A stretch of 64,000 bases of DNA from Merluccius polli (Eukaryota; Chordata; Actinopteri; Gadiformes; Merlucciidae). Both the position numbers and the translations under genes were made by a program. The stretch's first letter is position 1. Every line of letters starts with the position of its first letter. The DNA is taken from assembly GCA_030340625.1 (NCBI GenBank), contig JAOPHQ010002314.1:23501-87500 (forward strand), written 5' to 3'. Positions 45,311 to 58,200 of the stretch are shown here, piece after piece. A model generated the notes under the pieces. The model was not told where the DNA came from. It made no database searches and worked only from the letters and a program-made list of their open reading frames with translations.

Positions 45311-48289
45311 TGTGTGGGTTTGAATAGAGTTAACTAGTATAGAGTTAGTGTTCAGTTGGATATTGTGTTTGTATTTCAGTCATGTTCTAGGAGGTGTGCT
45401 TGACCTTTTTACAGCAACATACATACTATTGTATATATAAATAATAAATGAACACACACACGGCCACACCCCCCCCCCCCCCCCCCCCCCCCCATACCCC
45501 CCCCCCCCCCCCCCTACCACATACACACACACACATATGACTTTGAAGGTACTACACAACCTTTTTCCTCCACATTGCGACAGCTCCTAATGGCCACATT
45601 TATTCATAAATAAAAGACACACGCAAACACGTGCACATACTCATGCACACGTTGTTCAGCTCCTGCTGTTGAATGTGAGATAACCATGGGCGGCTTATAA
45701 TGGCTAGCCAGTGAAACACAAACTGTGTTGTATTTTTCCATTCCACAATCCTCTTTTCACTCCAAGCCTAAAGCCCAATTATATGCTTCCTCGATGTTCA
45801 AAAGAGGAATTAATGCGCAAGGAATTTAAAATGGCAAAAAATTCAAAATACCAAGGAACCATGTGGTTGGTCTAACGCCTAATTCCACAGTTAAGAAGCA
45901 GAGGCGGGAAACTCACCGGCCATGTGGTTTCCAGGAGAGAGAGAACACATATCAGTTGTTGATGGTACACTTGGGCAACTGTGTGTGTTGACGGGGGTTT
46001 GTGCAACAATGGAACGTGCATATCGGTGTTTAAGGAAAAGTACTTAATTCATCATCACCATCATCATCATAAAAAAATGTATGTTAAAAGATGGTTGTTT
46101 TAAAAATGTGTTTGAGCTTAACTTATCTTAACTTAGCTCACCTTGTATGAATCAGTTAGACTTGGCCTTAATGTTTCATACTTGTTATTATATGACAAAA
46201 TAGACCTTGAATTGTTTTTTTGAAACAGCCTTTTGGTAAAACTATTACTCAGGACTTGAAGATTTAGGCCTAAGTTAAACAAAGCAACAAAGTTAAACAA
46301 TTACTTTGGAATGGAGCAGAGTATAATTCCTGTTCATTGTGGCTCAGCATTAAATTAATATTTCTTTATTTAAGCTCAGCTTAAATAAATATTTGAGTAT
46401 ATAAATAAGTATTCAAAGTACTTTAGTCATTTTTCGACACGTGGGAATTGGGAGGTCAAGAGCAAGCACACCACTTAGCTGATGTGGGAGCTCTGTAGTG
46501 CTAACACAAGCTACACACTTTGCTGCCTAGCAACAAGCTGTGCCCAGGTGACGCTAGCTAGCAAATATTTCCTAGCATTTATTTTGTTTCAGGGGATTTT
46601 TTTCTTGGTGGATTTGAAATCGTAGCTCACTAAGGTCAGACAAATGGCAGCTCATTAGGAAAAATATATTTTTTGTGTGCCAAATACATACAAGTCAATG
46701 AGTTATTCAATTATTTTTTGGATACCGTTTCTTATGGTGGTGAATAGGCCTACGTCCATATGGCTCTCTCATGGTTACAACCATTTGCCATTTGTAGCTA
46801 GACATTTGTAACCTTGCTAATATTTGTATTTTTCCTTCTGGTGATCAATCATCGTCCAAAAGCAGCACAGCCAAAAAAGTCTGAAAATAGTGCTGAGCGA
46901 TGAGGCAAAAAGCAAAACCCTTTAAAATGTTTGGAGTCTGAGGGCCGATGCCCCTGGAACCACAGTTCAAATGTTTTTCACTGGGTTACTACACAGTCTT
47001 CATTTTTTACTAAATCATTTGATATTTCTAGCAACCAGCCTCAGCAAATCTTACAGAAATATTATAGAAAATATTGAAGAATTCACCCTTTTCAACCACG
47101 ACGCACCTGTGCTTTGAATTGTAAACCTCTCGATTCACGAAGGAAATATAAATTCCCTGTCCAAATGGGTGATCCTACTTTCTCAGTTCCTGTTGGAAAC
47201 ACAGAAAAGGTTATCAAGGGGTTACCACGCATGTCGATAAAACTAGTAAACTGCATTTTGCAGGAGCTTGCTGGTAGTTCAACTACATTCATTTGCATAG
47301 TGATTCAAGTAGTATTACTTTTTTGCTACTTTTTGTATAGTTGTAGTCAGATAATGCACAATCCAGAATTTGTGTACAACAAGGGTTTAGGGCAGGTTTA
47401 GGTCTCAGAGGTAATCCAGGCAGCTGGATTGTTGTTCTAAAACTTCTATTTCTAAAACTGAATATATTAGGTGTCAATTAGTCAAGTATTGATTATTGCC
47501 ATTTACTCACAAATGTTCAGAGAAGTTCTTGCATGCTATTTTAGAAGTGACATGGATAACTGAGTAATCCTGCTTGGCAGAGGCGTTTTTAAGATTTGGA
47601 AACATCTTGTGCTGATGCATTTTCCACCATTTTCACGCTGTTTGAGATTGAGATACCAGTTCCTCGGACCACTTACATGATTACGGGCGTACTTACATGA
47701 TTACTTACCCAACACTTGCATGGTTGCATTACTAATGTACCTACACAGAGTAAACTGGATCGCACTTGACTTAAAAAGCATCCTACTAATGTCACTATCT
47801 CTCACTCTCAGTATAGGCTAGGAGACTCTCTCCACTGCCACTGGCTGTGCTACCCTCTGGAAAACCATTACATAATATCAATCATGAAACACATTCTCTG
47901 TCGAATTAACATTTTCTATCTTTAAAATTGCTTCCCTTTAAATGTCTATGTTCTTAAGAGATACGCACCATTATGACGTATTTAATACACTATCATGTTT
48001 AGATGCATAAAAAGTAATTAGAAGTTCAGTTTTCGTTAGTGTATTTTCTGGTCCACTAGGGGGAAACATTGCATATTTGGGGATGCTTTCTTGATTCAGC
48101 CCGGCCCATCACGTAACTGTAGTCCATTTTTCCTTCAGAGGTTTTTAACCCTTGTCAAAGTCAGGGCTGATTAAAGCCCCTGAAGCCAAATAGATAGTGG
48201 GGTATTTTATTTTTTTGCATTCATGTATGACCTGTGAATAAGTGGGCACTATTTGCAATAAACTCAATTGAGTGGCATTTTTGAATTAT
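45311..48289. other. intergenic, poly-C at 45468-45513, otherwise nothing recognised
   Basis: A/T-rich unique sequence. Poly-C runs (two, split by ATA) are the only clear feature. No ORF of interest. Confidence 0.6.
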
Positions 48290-48472
48290 TTAATTATTTT
48301 GTATATCGTCAATTTGATAATTTTTTACAAAGTAGCTTGAACTACTTTTTTTTAAGTAGCTTTTAAACTAGATTTCTCCCTAAGGTATCGTGCTGTAGTT
48401 CAACTTCTTCCAGTGTGAAGTAATTGGTACATTGCAAAGCTATGTTTTCAAAGTAGCTTCCCCAACACTGCC
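48290..48472. mobile_element. one end of a hAT-like element
   Basis: Ends GTAGCTTCCCCAACACTG, the reverse complement of a CAGTGTTGGGGAAGCTAC terminus, with several AAGTAGCTT motifs inside. The opposite end was not found, so it is truncated. Confidence 0.5.
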
Positions 48473-48485
48473 AGAATACGGTGTA

Positions 48486-48487
48486 CG

Positions 48488-48534
<47 letters not shown>
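48486..48534. repeat. TG microsatellite
   Basis: Uninterrupted (TG)n of about 24 units. Confidence 0.95.
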
Positions 48535-48535
<1 letters not shown>

Positions 48536-48634
48536 ATGCGTGCATGATGTCGGACATCGAACATCGAACGCCAGCAGGGGGAACACAGCGGGGTCTATCC
48601 GCTAGCTGGTTTCAGCTGCTGCCGTCCTGTGGCG

Positions 48635-48799
48635 ATGCTGTCACAACAAAACGAAAGTGAAAGTGAAAGTAAAAACGACTCTTGGGTTTTTTCGAGCGGG
48701 GAGAGGGAACACACTAATAGCCTCTCTGGAGATAGCGACGAGCTAGCGGTGGAGACATTGGCAAACATCAGGGCACGAAGGAGGAAGTCTGAGCAAGAG
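48635..48799 (+). CDS. candidate first coding exon of an unidentified gene
   Basis: ATG at 48635 opens 55 codons that end exactly at a GAG|GTAGGA donor-like site; read through, the frame stops two codons later. The peptide starts MLSQQNESESESKND, is acidic/Ser-rich and ends in a basic patch (IRARRRKSEQE). GC and codon texture exceed the flanking sequence. I do not recognise the family and found no downstream exon. It could be a real 5' exon whose other exons are far away, an element-borne exon or chance. Confidence 0.28.
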
Positions 48800-48974
48800 G
48801 TAGGATAAAGTTCACGGTTTTTGTTTGTTTGCTTGTTTGTTTGTATGGCGGTTGGTTGGTTTATTTCCGCTCCATGAGATCTGCTGAGCACACACATTTC
48901 TTTTGACGGCACCGCCACACGCAGCTAGCAGGCTTCACACCTGCAAGATCAACAACTGTTTCTGAAAACCGTCT

Positions 48975-49014
<40 letters not shown>

Positions 49015-49223
49015 CAACTACAACATAGACCATAACCTTGTAAGCACATTTACCCTCTGTCATACACGTTTTCCTGATTGTATCACCAAGACTGAGAGGG
49101 CCAAATACAGCTAGGTCAGCGGGGCATAGATTACCAACCACCAATAATATCCATAATAACACCGTCAGAGCGTCTTCTATCTTATGCCAAATCATGACGG
49201 ACCAATACAATACAATATATATG
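48800..49223. other. intergenic with CA run at 48978-49012
   Basis: No further feature. Confidence 0.6.
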
Positions 49224-49231
49224 TCCAAATC

Positions 49232-50077
49232 CAGTGATGGGCAAGCTACTTGATATGTGTAGTGAGCTAAGCTACCAGCTACTCTCCAATAAATTCAGCT
49301 TCACTACACAGAAGCTACCACCCATAAAAATGTAGCAAGCTAAGTTACAAAAATCTGTCAAAAGTAGCTTGCTACATTATAGCTACTTTCTATTAAACAA
49401 ACTGCATGCTAAATCAATGCAATTTCAGTGATCAACAGATAAAGTTATCAGTCAGGTAAAGGCTAAAATATGTTTAGATATTTATTGAACAATAGCCCAA
49501 AACACAAAGACAAATCAGAACACATTTTTAGCTCTAGTTACATGAGAATGCCTTTTGAAATTGTAAATAAAATAAATAAGGTAAGGAAAAATGATAGCAA
49601 TGACCCTGGATAGGACAAAGGCACGAGTTTAGTTTACAAATTAACATCTAAGAACTGTTATTTAACAACAGCCCAATAGGTGTCACATGAGCATGTTCAG
49701 GTTCAGACCCTTCGGCACTTGGGCTCTCTGCCATCCTGTCTTTCCCTCAGTGGCTCCGTGTGAGTGCGTGTGTGTGTGTGTGTGTGTGCGTGTGTGTCGT
49801 CACCAAAGCCTACGCATGCGCTTGTACCCGGCTTGTTGTCGTGGACACACAAACATCTTCAAACGTCTTCTTCTTGTGTGTGTTGATGGCTGCAAGGAAA
49901 CGCTGTTGTATGAACATCAGAAATGTCCAGGAGAAAGTAGCTTTCGAGGACGCTACCGCGCTACTTGATCAATAAAAGAGCTTAGCTACTGAAAAGTTAC
50001 TTGGTTTTGTAAATAGCGACGTTACCGACCAGCTACTGACAAATGTAGTTAAGCTAGTAGCTTACTGCCCATCACTG
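49232..50077. mobile_element. hAT non-autonomous element, 846 bp
   Basis: Perfect 8-bp duplication TCCAAATC at 49224-49231 and 50078-50085. Termini CAGTGATGGGCAAGCTACTT and, inverted, CAGTGATGGGCAGTAAGCTA. Subterminal AGCTAC/GTAGCT motifs are dense. A TG run and a unique core (49680-49960) lie inside; no transposase is visible. Confidence 0.93.
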
Positions 50078-50085
50078 TCCAAATC

Positions 50086-51049
50086 CCGCCGTAACATTTG
50101 CTTTTACTCTGATAATATCTATAATGTTAGGGAGGTGAGAACGCAGCTTATGTCTTCTAACAGCAAACTCCAATTATCTCCACCATACCGACATACAGTA
50201 CACGACTCTCTCTCTCTCTCTCTCGCACTGAAACCTAGCGTGGTCATAACTCTGCGATGGGCTCCTCCATTTTTTTTTTTTTTTTACGTTTCTCCCACTA
50301 TTGATTAGCCTCTGAGGGCATTCTTGTCTCGTCTGCCTCGCTCTGTCTTTGTTTATGTCTGGCAATGCGAAATGAATGAGGAGGAGGGCAGTGTGAAGTC
50401 GGTTCAATACCACATGAACAGAGCTGCTTGTTGATTCGCCTGTTATACCTAGAGATTTGTTTTAGTCGCACACACCAACACACACACACACACACATAGA
50501 CCAACACATACACACTAACATATACTGAAAAAAAACACACAGCAAGACACACACACAGACCAACACACACACACACGCCTCGTACAGCACCAGACAAACA
50601 CATAGACTAACGTATACACCAACGCAAACGTGAAACAACACATACACACACACACACACACACACACGTTCTCCATACATCCACTATACACAATGACCCA
50701 TGTGCACACAGATACATGATATCATTGACAAATGTTGTAATGTAATATTCCTAAATACTCATTCACAAAGTCTGGCTGCATAGCTGAGATGTAAAGGGAG
50801 TGTATAGACTGTGGCCCCCGGGGGGGGGACTGGCTAAATGATAGAGTAGATCTGTGTTAAAGTGATAGATGCACGTCTGGGACCAAATGCTGGAGGGAGC
50901 AGGTAGCCAAATATTTACTTGAGGAGCTGGCCCCATAGTGCACACGCACACGCGCGTGCACGAATGCACACACACGTATACGCACAAGCAGAAACACTGT
51001 TAAGACTCTCTCTCTCTCACATACACACAAACAGAAGTTGTGCATCCCT
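50086..51049. other. intergenic with CA runs
   Basis: CT run at 50206-50224, CA mosaic at 50467-50668 and CA/CG run at 50940-50975. No gene. Confidence 0.65.
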
Positions 51050-51059
51050 CATACTCTTG

Positions 51060-51178
51060 CATGCGCGCACATGCGCACACACACACACACACACACTATC
51101 ACACACTCTATCACAGACTATCGTAAACACAAACTCAATCTCTCTAACACACACACACACACACACACACACAGTCAA

Positions 51179-51236
<58 letters not shown>

Positions 51237-51436
51237 CCACACACACGCAAACAAACTCCATCTCTAACACACACTCACACACAAAAGTTCACAATCACGT
51301 GCACACACACACACATACACACCATCCCTCATGCTCTATCTCTCTTTCACACATGCACGCACACACACACACACACTCTATCACAGACTATCGTAAACAC
51401 AAACTCAATCTCTCTAACACACACACACACAGTCAA

Positions 51437-51504
<68 letters not shown>

Positions 51505-51607
51505 GCAAACAAACTCCATCTCTATCACACACTCACACACAAAAGTTCACAATCACGTGCACACACACACACACACCATCCCTCATGCTCTATCTCTCTT
51601 TCATACA

Positions 51608-51664
<57 letters not shown>
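51060..51664. repeat. CA/CT microsatellite, ~290-bp tandem duplication
   Basis: The segment ACTCTATCACAGACTATCG ... AAAGTTCACAATCACGTGCA ... CATCCCTCATGCTCTATC occurs twice (about 51103-51345 and 51374-51600) with embedded (CT)n and (CA)n. His/Thr/Ser ORFs (301 and 237 codons) are artefacts. Confidence 0.9.
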
Positions 51665-51840
51665 ATTTACTTTACCAACAGGGGACTATCGGTTTTCATC
51701 GACCAAGTGGGGACCTCTATTTCTGGTCATTTTAAAAATACAAAAACATAATACAGTGTTTAGTTTGAAGTACTTTTGTCATAATATAACTTCAAATGTG
51801 TTGTTTTTTATTTTTTTAAAGTAGTTGCCAAGAGGGGACT

Positions 51841-54800
51841 TGAATCCTTAAGCGACATTTACATATCTAAGAGGGGACTCCATTCACTGCAGCAGGGGAG
51901 CTGTGCCTATTGTTTCACTCAATGAGTGTTTGCCAACAGCAGTCTTAACAGTACTCTGTCAGTCTTAACAGTACAAGAGGGGACCTTCTAGTGAAATAGT
52001 GGAATCTATCTTTAACAGTAAATATATTCTATTGATGTGAATCACAGATCCCACAATTGTCAGAAATGTTTCCTTAACATGTACAGTTACATTTTTTTAT
52101 AAAGCAAGCATAGTGTGCACTCCCATGTTAATAATAATATAAAAAACTTGTAAACATAATTTTAAGATATATTTAGAACAGTTAAAAAATGTGTGATTAA
52201 TTTGCGAGTTAACTATGGACAATCATGCGATTAATCACAATTAAATATTTGATTTATTTATTATTTATTATCTACTATAGAGACAGCACTAAACTTTTTT
52301 TTCTAACCTAATGGATACATAAATGCTGGAGTGTAAGTGTCGCTCCATACCATCTAACAGGGGACCAGTGTCATTTTGTACAGGCAATGAGGGGACTTCC
52401 AAGTGGGAACCATCTTTTCTGTTTAACAGCACTAAGTACAAAATAAATCTACACATTAAACTTTCTTTGAAGGTCTGTATACTATTGTGCAGGTTCTGAC
52501 ATATGCTGTTGGTAACTCCATCAAAAAGACAGATGATAGCTTTAAGGCTGTTCAAGTGCAGGGAACAGTGGTTGTTGATTGATTGAACGGTGATAAATTG
52601 TGGTAGTTAAAACTGAAGTCATGTTATTGTGAAAAAAGATCATTTAGAAAATACTGTCCCTTACATAAGTTCACATTCAAAGAACAGACACACTTTGTGC
52701 TCTAAAATATAAAAGATGGTCCCCACTTGGATTGTACAACATGACAGAAGTCCCCTGATAAATAGTATGGGGCGACACTCACACTCCTGCATGGATCCAT
52801 TCATAAATTATGGAAAATACTAAATGAAATCCTCATCAATAATCATCTTTTAAGATATATTTAGAACAGTTAAATGTGCAATAAATTTGAAATTTGCAAG
52901 TTAACTATGGACAATCGTGATTAAAAACGATCAAATATTTTAATTGATTGACAGCCCTAGTTAGCCCTGTTGTATATAAGTTTTTTTTCTCATGACAAAA
53001 TGTCCCTTATGAACTATGGAAGAACTGTCTAAAGGCTCTATGGCAAATTATTTATTTTCTACTATAGAGAAAGCCGTTAACTATTTTTTTCTAACCAAAT
53101 GAATACATAAATGCTGGAGTGTAAGTGTCGCTCCATACCATTTAACAGGGGACCAGTGTCATTTTGTACAGGCAATGAGGGGACTTCTGTCATTCTGTAC
53201 AATCCAAGTGGGAACCTATCTTTTCTGTTTAACAGCACAAAGTTAAAAACAAAATTCTACACATCAAATTTTCTTTGAAGGTCTGTATACTATTGTGCAG
53301 GTTCTGATATATGCTGTTGGTAATTCCGTCAAAAAGACAGATGATAGCTTTAAGGCTGTTCAAGTGCAGGGAACAGTGGTTGTTGATTGATTGAACGGTG
53401 ATAAATTGTGGTAGTTAAAACTGAAGTCATGTTATTGTGGAAAAAGATAATTTAGAAAATACTGTCCCTTACATAAGTTCACATTCAAAGAACAGACAAT
53501 ACTATTTAGAAAAATATTTACCAAATGTAAAATACACAGATGAATGGATTTGAACTGGTTATGTTCTTGGCATGTCTGGTCATTAACAAAACCTCATGTT
53601 GTTAGTGTCTAATGTAACAATCAATAATGCAAGATATCTTATTATTGATTTTAGAAAATATAGATTTATTTTGGTCTGAATTTTAAATCCAGCATCAATC
53701 AGACAGTCAGTGGTCTAAGACCCTGGCCTTAAGCGATATTTACATATCTAAGAGGGGACTCCATTCACTGCAGCAGGGGAGCTGTGCCTATTGTTTCACT
53801 CAATGAGTGTTTGCCAACAGCAACTGTTGCTTCTGTCAGTCTTAACAGTACAAGAGGGGACCTTCTAGTGAAATAGTGGAATCTATCTTTAACAGTAAAT
53901 ATATTCTATTGATGTGAATCACAGATCCCACAATTGTCAGAAATGTTTCCTCAACATGTACAGTTATTTTTTTTATAAAGCAAGCATATTGTGCACTCCC
54001 ATGTTAATAATAATATAAAAAACTTGTAAACATAATTTTAAGATATTTAGAACAGTTAAAAAATGTGTGATTAATTTGCGAGTTAACTATGGACAATCAT
54101 GCGATTAATCACAATTAAATATTTGATTTATTTATTATCTACTATAGAGACAGCACTAAACTTTTTTTTCTAACCTAATGAATACATAAATGCTGGAGTG
54201 TAAGTGTCACTCCATACCATCTAACAGGGGACCAGTGTCATTTTGTACAGGCAATGAGGGGACTTCCAAGTGGGAACCATCTTTTCTGTTTAACAGCACT
54301 AAGTACAAAATAAATCTACACATTAAACTTTCTTTGAAGGTCTGTATACTATTGTGCAGGTTCTGACATATGCTGTTGGTAACTCCATCAAAAAGACAGA
54401 TGATAGCTTTAAGGCTGTTCAAGTGCAGGGAACAGTGGTTGTTGATTGATTGAACGGTGATAAATTGTGGTAGTTAAAACTGAAGTCATGTTATTGTGAA
54501 AAAAGATCATTTAGAAAATACTGTCCCTTACATAAGTTCACATTCAAAGAACAGACACACTTTGTGCTCTAAAATATAAAAGATGGTCCCCACTTGGATT
54601 GTACAACATGACAGAAGTCCCCTGATAAATAGTATGGGGCGACACTCACACTCCTGCATGGATCCATTCATAAATTATGGAAAATACTAAATGAAATCCT
54701 CATCAATAATCATCTTTTAAGATATATTTAGAACAGTTAAATGTGCAATAAATTTGAAATTTGCAAGTTAACTATGGACAATCGTGATTAAAAACGATCA

Positions 54801-56170
54801 AATATTTTAATTGATTGACAGCCCTAGTTAGCCCTGTTGTATATAAGTTTTTTTTCTCATGACAAAATGTCCCTTATGAACTATGGAAGAACTGTCTAAA
54901 GGCTCTATGGCAAATTATTTATTTTCTACTATAGAGAAAGCCGTTAACTATTTTTTTCTAACCAAATGAATACATAAATGCTGGAGTGTAAGTGTCGCTC
55001 CATACCATTTAACAGGGGACCAGTGTCATTTTGTACAGGCAATGAGGGGACTTCTGTCATTCTGTACAATCCAAGTGGGAACTATCTTTTCTGTTTAACA
55101 GCACAAAGTTAAAAACAAAATTCTACACATCAAATTTTCTTTGAAGGTCTGTATACTATTGTGCAGGTTCTGATATATGCTGTTGGTAATTCCGTCAAAA
55201 AGACAGATGATAGCTTTAAGGCTGTTCAAGTGCAGGGAACAGTGGTTGTTGATTGATTGAACGGTGATAAATTGTGGTAGTTAAAACTGAAGTCATGTTA
55301 TTGTGGAAAAAGATAATTTAGAAAATACTGTCCCTTACATAAGTTCACATTCAAAGAACAGACAATACTATTTAGAAAAATATTTACCAAATGTAAAATA
55401 CACAGATGAATGGATTTGAACTGGTTATGTTCTTGGCATGTCTGGTCATTAACAAAACCTCATGTTGTTAGTGTCTAATGTAACAATCAATAATGCAAGA
55501 TATCTTATTATTGATTTTAGAAAATATAGATTTATTTTGGTCTGAATTTTAAATCCAGCATCAATCAGACAGTCAGTGGTCTAAGACCCTGGCCTTAAGC
55601 GATATTTACATATCTAAGAGGGGACTCCATTCACTGCAGCAGGGGAGCTGTGCCTATTGTTTCACTCAATGAGTGTTTGCCAACAGCAACTGTTGCTTCT
55701 GTCAGTCTTAACAGTACAAGAGGGGACCTTCTAGTGAAATAGTGGAATCTATCTTTAACAGTAAATATATTCTATTGATGTGAATCACAGATCCCACAAT
55801 TGTCAGAAATGTTTCCTCAACATGTACAGTTATTTTTTTATAAAGCAAGCATATTGTGCACTCCCATGTTAATAATAATATAAAAAACTTGTAAACATAA
55901 TTTTAAGATATTTAGAACAGTTAAAAAATGTGTGATTAATTTGCGAGTTAACTATGGACAATCATGCGATTAATCACAATTAAATATTTGATTTATTTAT
56001 TATCTACTATAGAGACAGCACTAAACTTTTTTTTCTAACCTAATGAATACATAAATGCTGGAGTGTAAGTGTCACTCCATACCATCTAACAGGGGACCAG
56101 TGTCATTTTGTACAGGCAATGAGGGGACTTCCAAGTGGGAACCATCTTTTCTGTTTAACAGCAAGTAAAA
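51841..56170. repeat. 1.87-kb tandem array, about 2.3 units
   Basis: CATATCTAAGAGGGGACTCC recurs at about 51860, 53741 and 55610, giving a period near 1.87-1.88 kb. Within each unit, CTGGAGTGTAAGTGTCRCTC occurs twice (about 52325, 53114, 54192, 54980, 56057), spaced 0.79 and 1.08 kb alternately, so each unit is a dimer of diverged halves. Units 2 and 3 are nearly identical over their length, implying recent amplification or homogenisation. The array also carries pieces of a common fish hAT (GTTAACTATGGACAATC, TTGATTGACAGCCCTAG). The duplicated 52289-52555 and 54207-54422 minus-strand ORFs are copies of the repeat, not genes. Confidence 0.92.
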
Positions 56171-56370
56171 AATAAATCTACACACTGGCTTTGCATTTGA
56201 TAGGCACAGGGACTTGCAAATGATCATCCTTGTATCGTCTGGCTGCTTTTAACAAATCATTTATATAAATAATGATTTAGTATGGGAGGAATGCCAGGAA
56301 TGTCACCAAAGATATATGACCATTCACTATCAAGCATACCTGAGTCGAGTCGGTCTGAGTTGGATACAAC

Positions 56371-57100
56371 CATGGTTCTAAATTAACACCCGCCAACCCG
56401 CCAAATGCGGGTTAAAAATCATTTTGGCGGGTGTTAATAAAATCTTACTAGCCAGTTTGGCCGGTGATGCATGAGGCAATCATGTCAGTCAGAGCTGCTC
56501 TACTGTTCTCGCTCCCTGGGCAGTACTGACTACATTTCCCATGAACACTGTCGTGATGCTACGTGATGACGTATAAGACGCGTATAAGACCCCATTGGCT
56601 CCGCGCAGGCAGTGCAACCAACCAGCGCGAGTAACCATGGAAACAGAAAACACAAAGAAGAAGAAGAAGAAAAAGAATGAATGAACGAAGCAGAAACTAC
56701 CAAAAGAAGGGAGCTAAAGTAAATTAAAAAGTAACGTTAGCCTAAACGTAAACTAAATGCGGCGGTGGTTGGTTGGACAGACTGGGGGTGAGAAGAGGAA
56801 GGAGGCGTGTGAGTCCGAGAGGGCTCTCCTCCGACACATTACTCTGAAGCCCCAGTGACGGTCTGGAAGTGCGGATACAAAAGAAAACGGCGGCTAAAGC
56901 TGGTGTGTGTGCATAGGCATAGATTACGGGGGGGGGGGGGGGCGTAGATTACTATTTATAATTTGAATTTTGTCCCCACCACTTTTAAAAATGTGCAAAC
57001 CAATTGCGACCAAAAAAATCCCCACATACTCAACTAAGGTAACTTTAGAAAGTTACCAGCCAAATTGGCTGGTAATCAAAAAAGTTAATTTAGAACCCTG
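56371..57100. mobile_element. hAT non-autonomous element, 730 bp
   Basis: Perfect 8-bp duplication GATACAAC at 56363-56370 and 57101-57108. Termini CATGGTTCTAAATTAAC and, inverted, CAGGGTTCTAAATTAAC. A poly-G run lies at about 56930-56942. Its flanks read continuously into the LINE 3' region, so it probably inserted into the LINE tail. Confidence 0.92.
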
Positions 57101-57144
57101 GATACAACATCTCGGCTATGAGAAGTTCTCTCTCTCGGTCGTCC

Positions 57145-58149
57145 TCAGACGAGCTTCCATCTGAGTCTCCAATCGTTCCGGTTCTCCATACATCCGGCCA
57201 GCTCCGAAGAGCTTTCAGCTCCTGCATCCTTCTTCAGGACGTCCACATACGTCAACGCGGGACGTCCTCGTGATCGATGCCCGCGCGTCGGTTCCCACAG
57301 GACCAGCCTGCTGGCCGGGAGCTCCCTATGTCTGTGGCAGTGGCCGGCCAGCTTCATCCTCCTAGCTGCTACTTTCTTGCTGAGCCTCGGCAGTTGCCCA
57401 TACAGGTCCTTGTTGGTAATGTGGATGTTCTGGTCCACATTCAGAACAACTCGTAGCATTCTGGTGTAGCACCCATCCAGGGACTTCTGCAGGGTGGGTG
57501 TCAGGGTCCAGCTTTCGCAGCCATACAGGAGGACAGACACTACAGTGGCTTGGAATAGGCTCAGCTTTATGTGTCGGGGGAGATTTGAGCACCACACTCT
57601 TGACATACCGTTCAGGGCCCTCCACGCTAGTGCCTTCCTGACCTTAAGGTCCTGTTCTGTGGAGTTCATCCATGAACCCAAGTACTTGAAGTCATTGACC
57701 TCTCGCAGAGCGTTTCCATCGGATGTTGTGATCGGCGGATGGTCTGTGTGGATGTTATAGGTGATTACCTCAGTCTTCTTTGCATTCAGTCTGAGGCCAA
57801 CCTTTGCACATTCCACCTCCACTCTGTTCAGGAGTTCCTGTGCTTGCTCCACACGGTCAGATACCAGGCAGATGTCATCTGCGTAGTCTAGGTCTGCCAG
57901 AGCTACAGCAGGGTTTCTACTGGACTTCCTTGGTGTAATTGTGAAGCCAAGCTCCTGCTCCCGCCCGTTGATGGCTTTCCTGAGCGCATTGTCCAGAGCT
58001 ATGATAAAGAGGAAGGGGGCAAGCGTGTCTCCCTGTTGCACCCCTGTTAGGATTTCGAACTCCTCGAAACCTTGGAACTCACTGTAGAAAGGCCTAACGA
58101 CTATCGTCAACTTCAGGTAACCATCCCCCACTGCAACCTTGGAACTCAC
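57145..58149 (-). pseudogene. 5'-truncated LINE reverse transcriptase
   Basis: 334 open codons on the minus strand encode the central and C-terminal part of a non-LTR retrotransposon reverse transcriptase: GVQQGDTLAPFLFIIALDN (palm), the catalytic DYADD motif, KYLGSW, LYGCESWTLT and a C-terminal LAGH...LVLWEP...RGRP region. The endonuclease and N-terminal RT are missing, so it is dead on arrival, yet the remaining frame is intact. I cannot fix the clade by eye. The first codons at 58149 come from the duplicated segment described next and are not a true start. Confidence 0.85.
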
Positions 58150-58198
58150 TGTAGAAAGGCCTAACGACTGTCGTCAACTCCAGGTAACCATCCCCCAA
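58073..58198. repeat. ~65-bp tandem duplication at the LINE 5' break
   Basis: TTGGAACTCACTGTAGAAAG through CAGGTAACCATCCCCC occurs at about 58073-58129 and again at about 58139-58195 with few differences. It marks the truncated 5' end of the LINE and may be an insertion-repair product. Confidence 0.85.
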
Positions 58199-58200
58199 AC

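Noticed and set aside
50919..51824. His/Thr/Ser-rich ORFs of 301 and 237 codons
   Set aside because: They are translations of CA/CT microsatellite.
52289..54422. Identical small minus-strand ORFs (52289-52555 and 54207-54422) as a duplicated gene
   Set aside because: They are copies of the same part of the 1.87-kb tandem repeat; no conserved domain is present.
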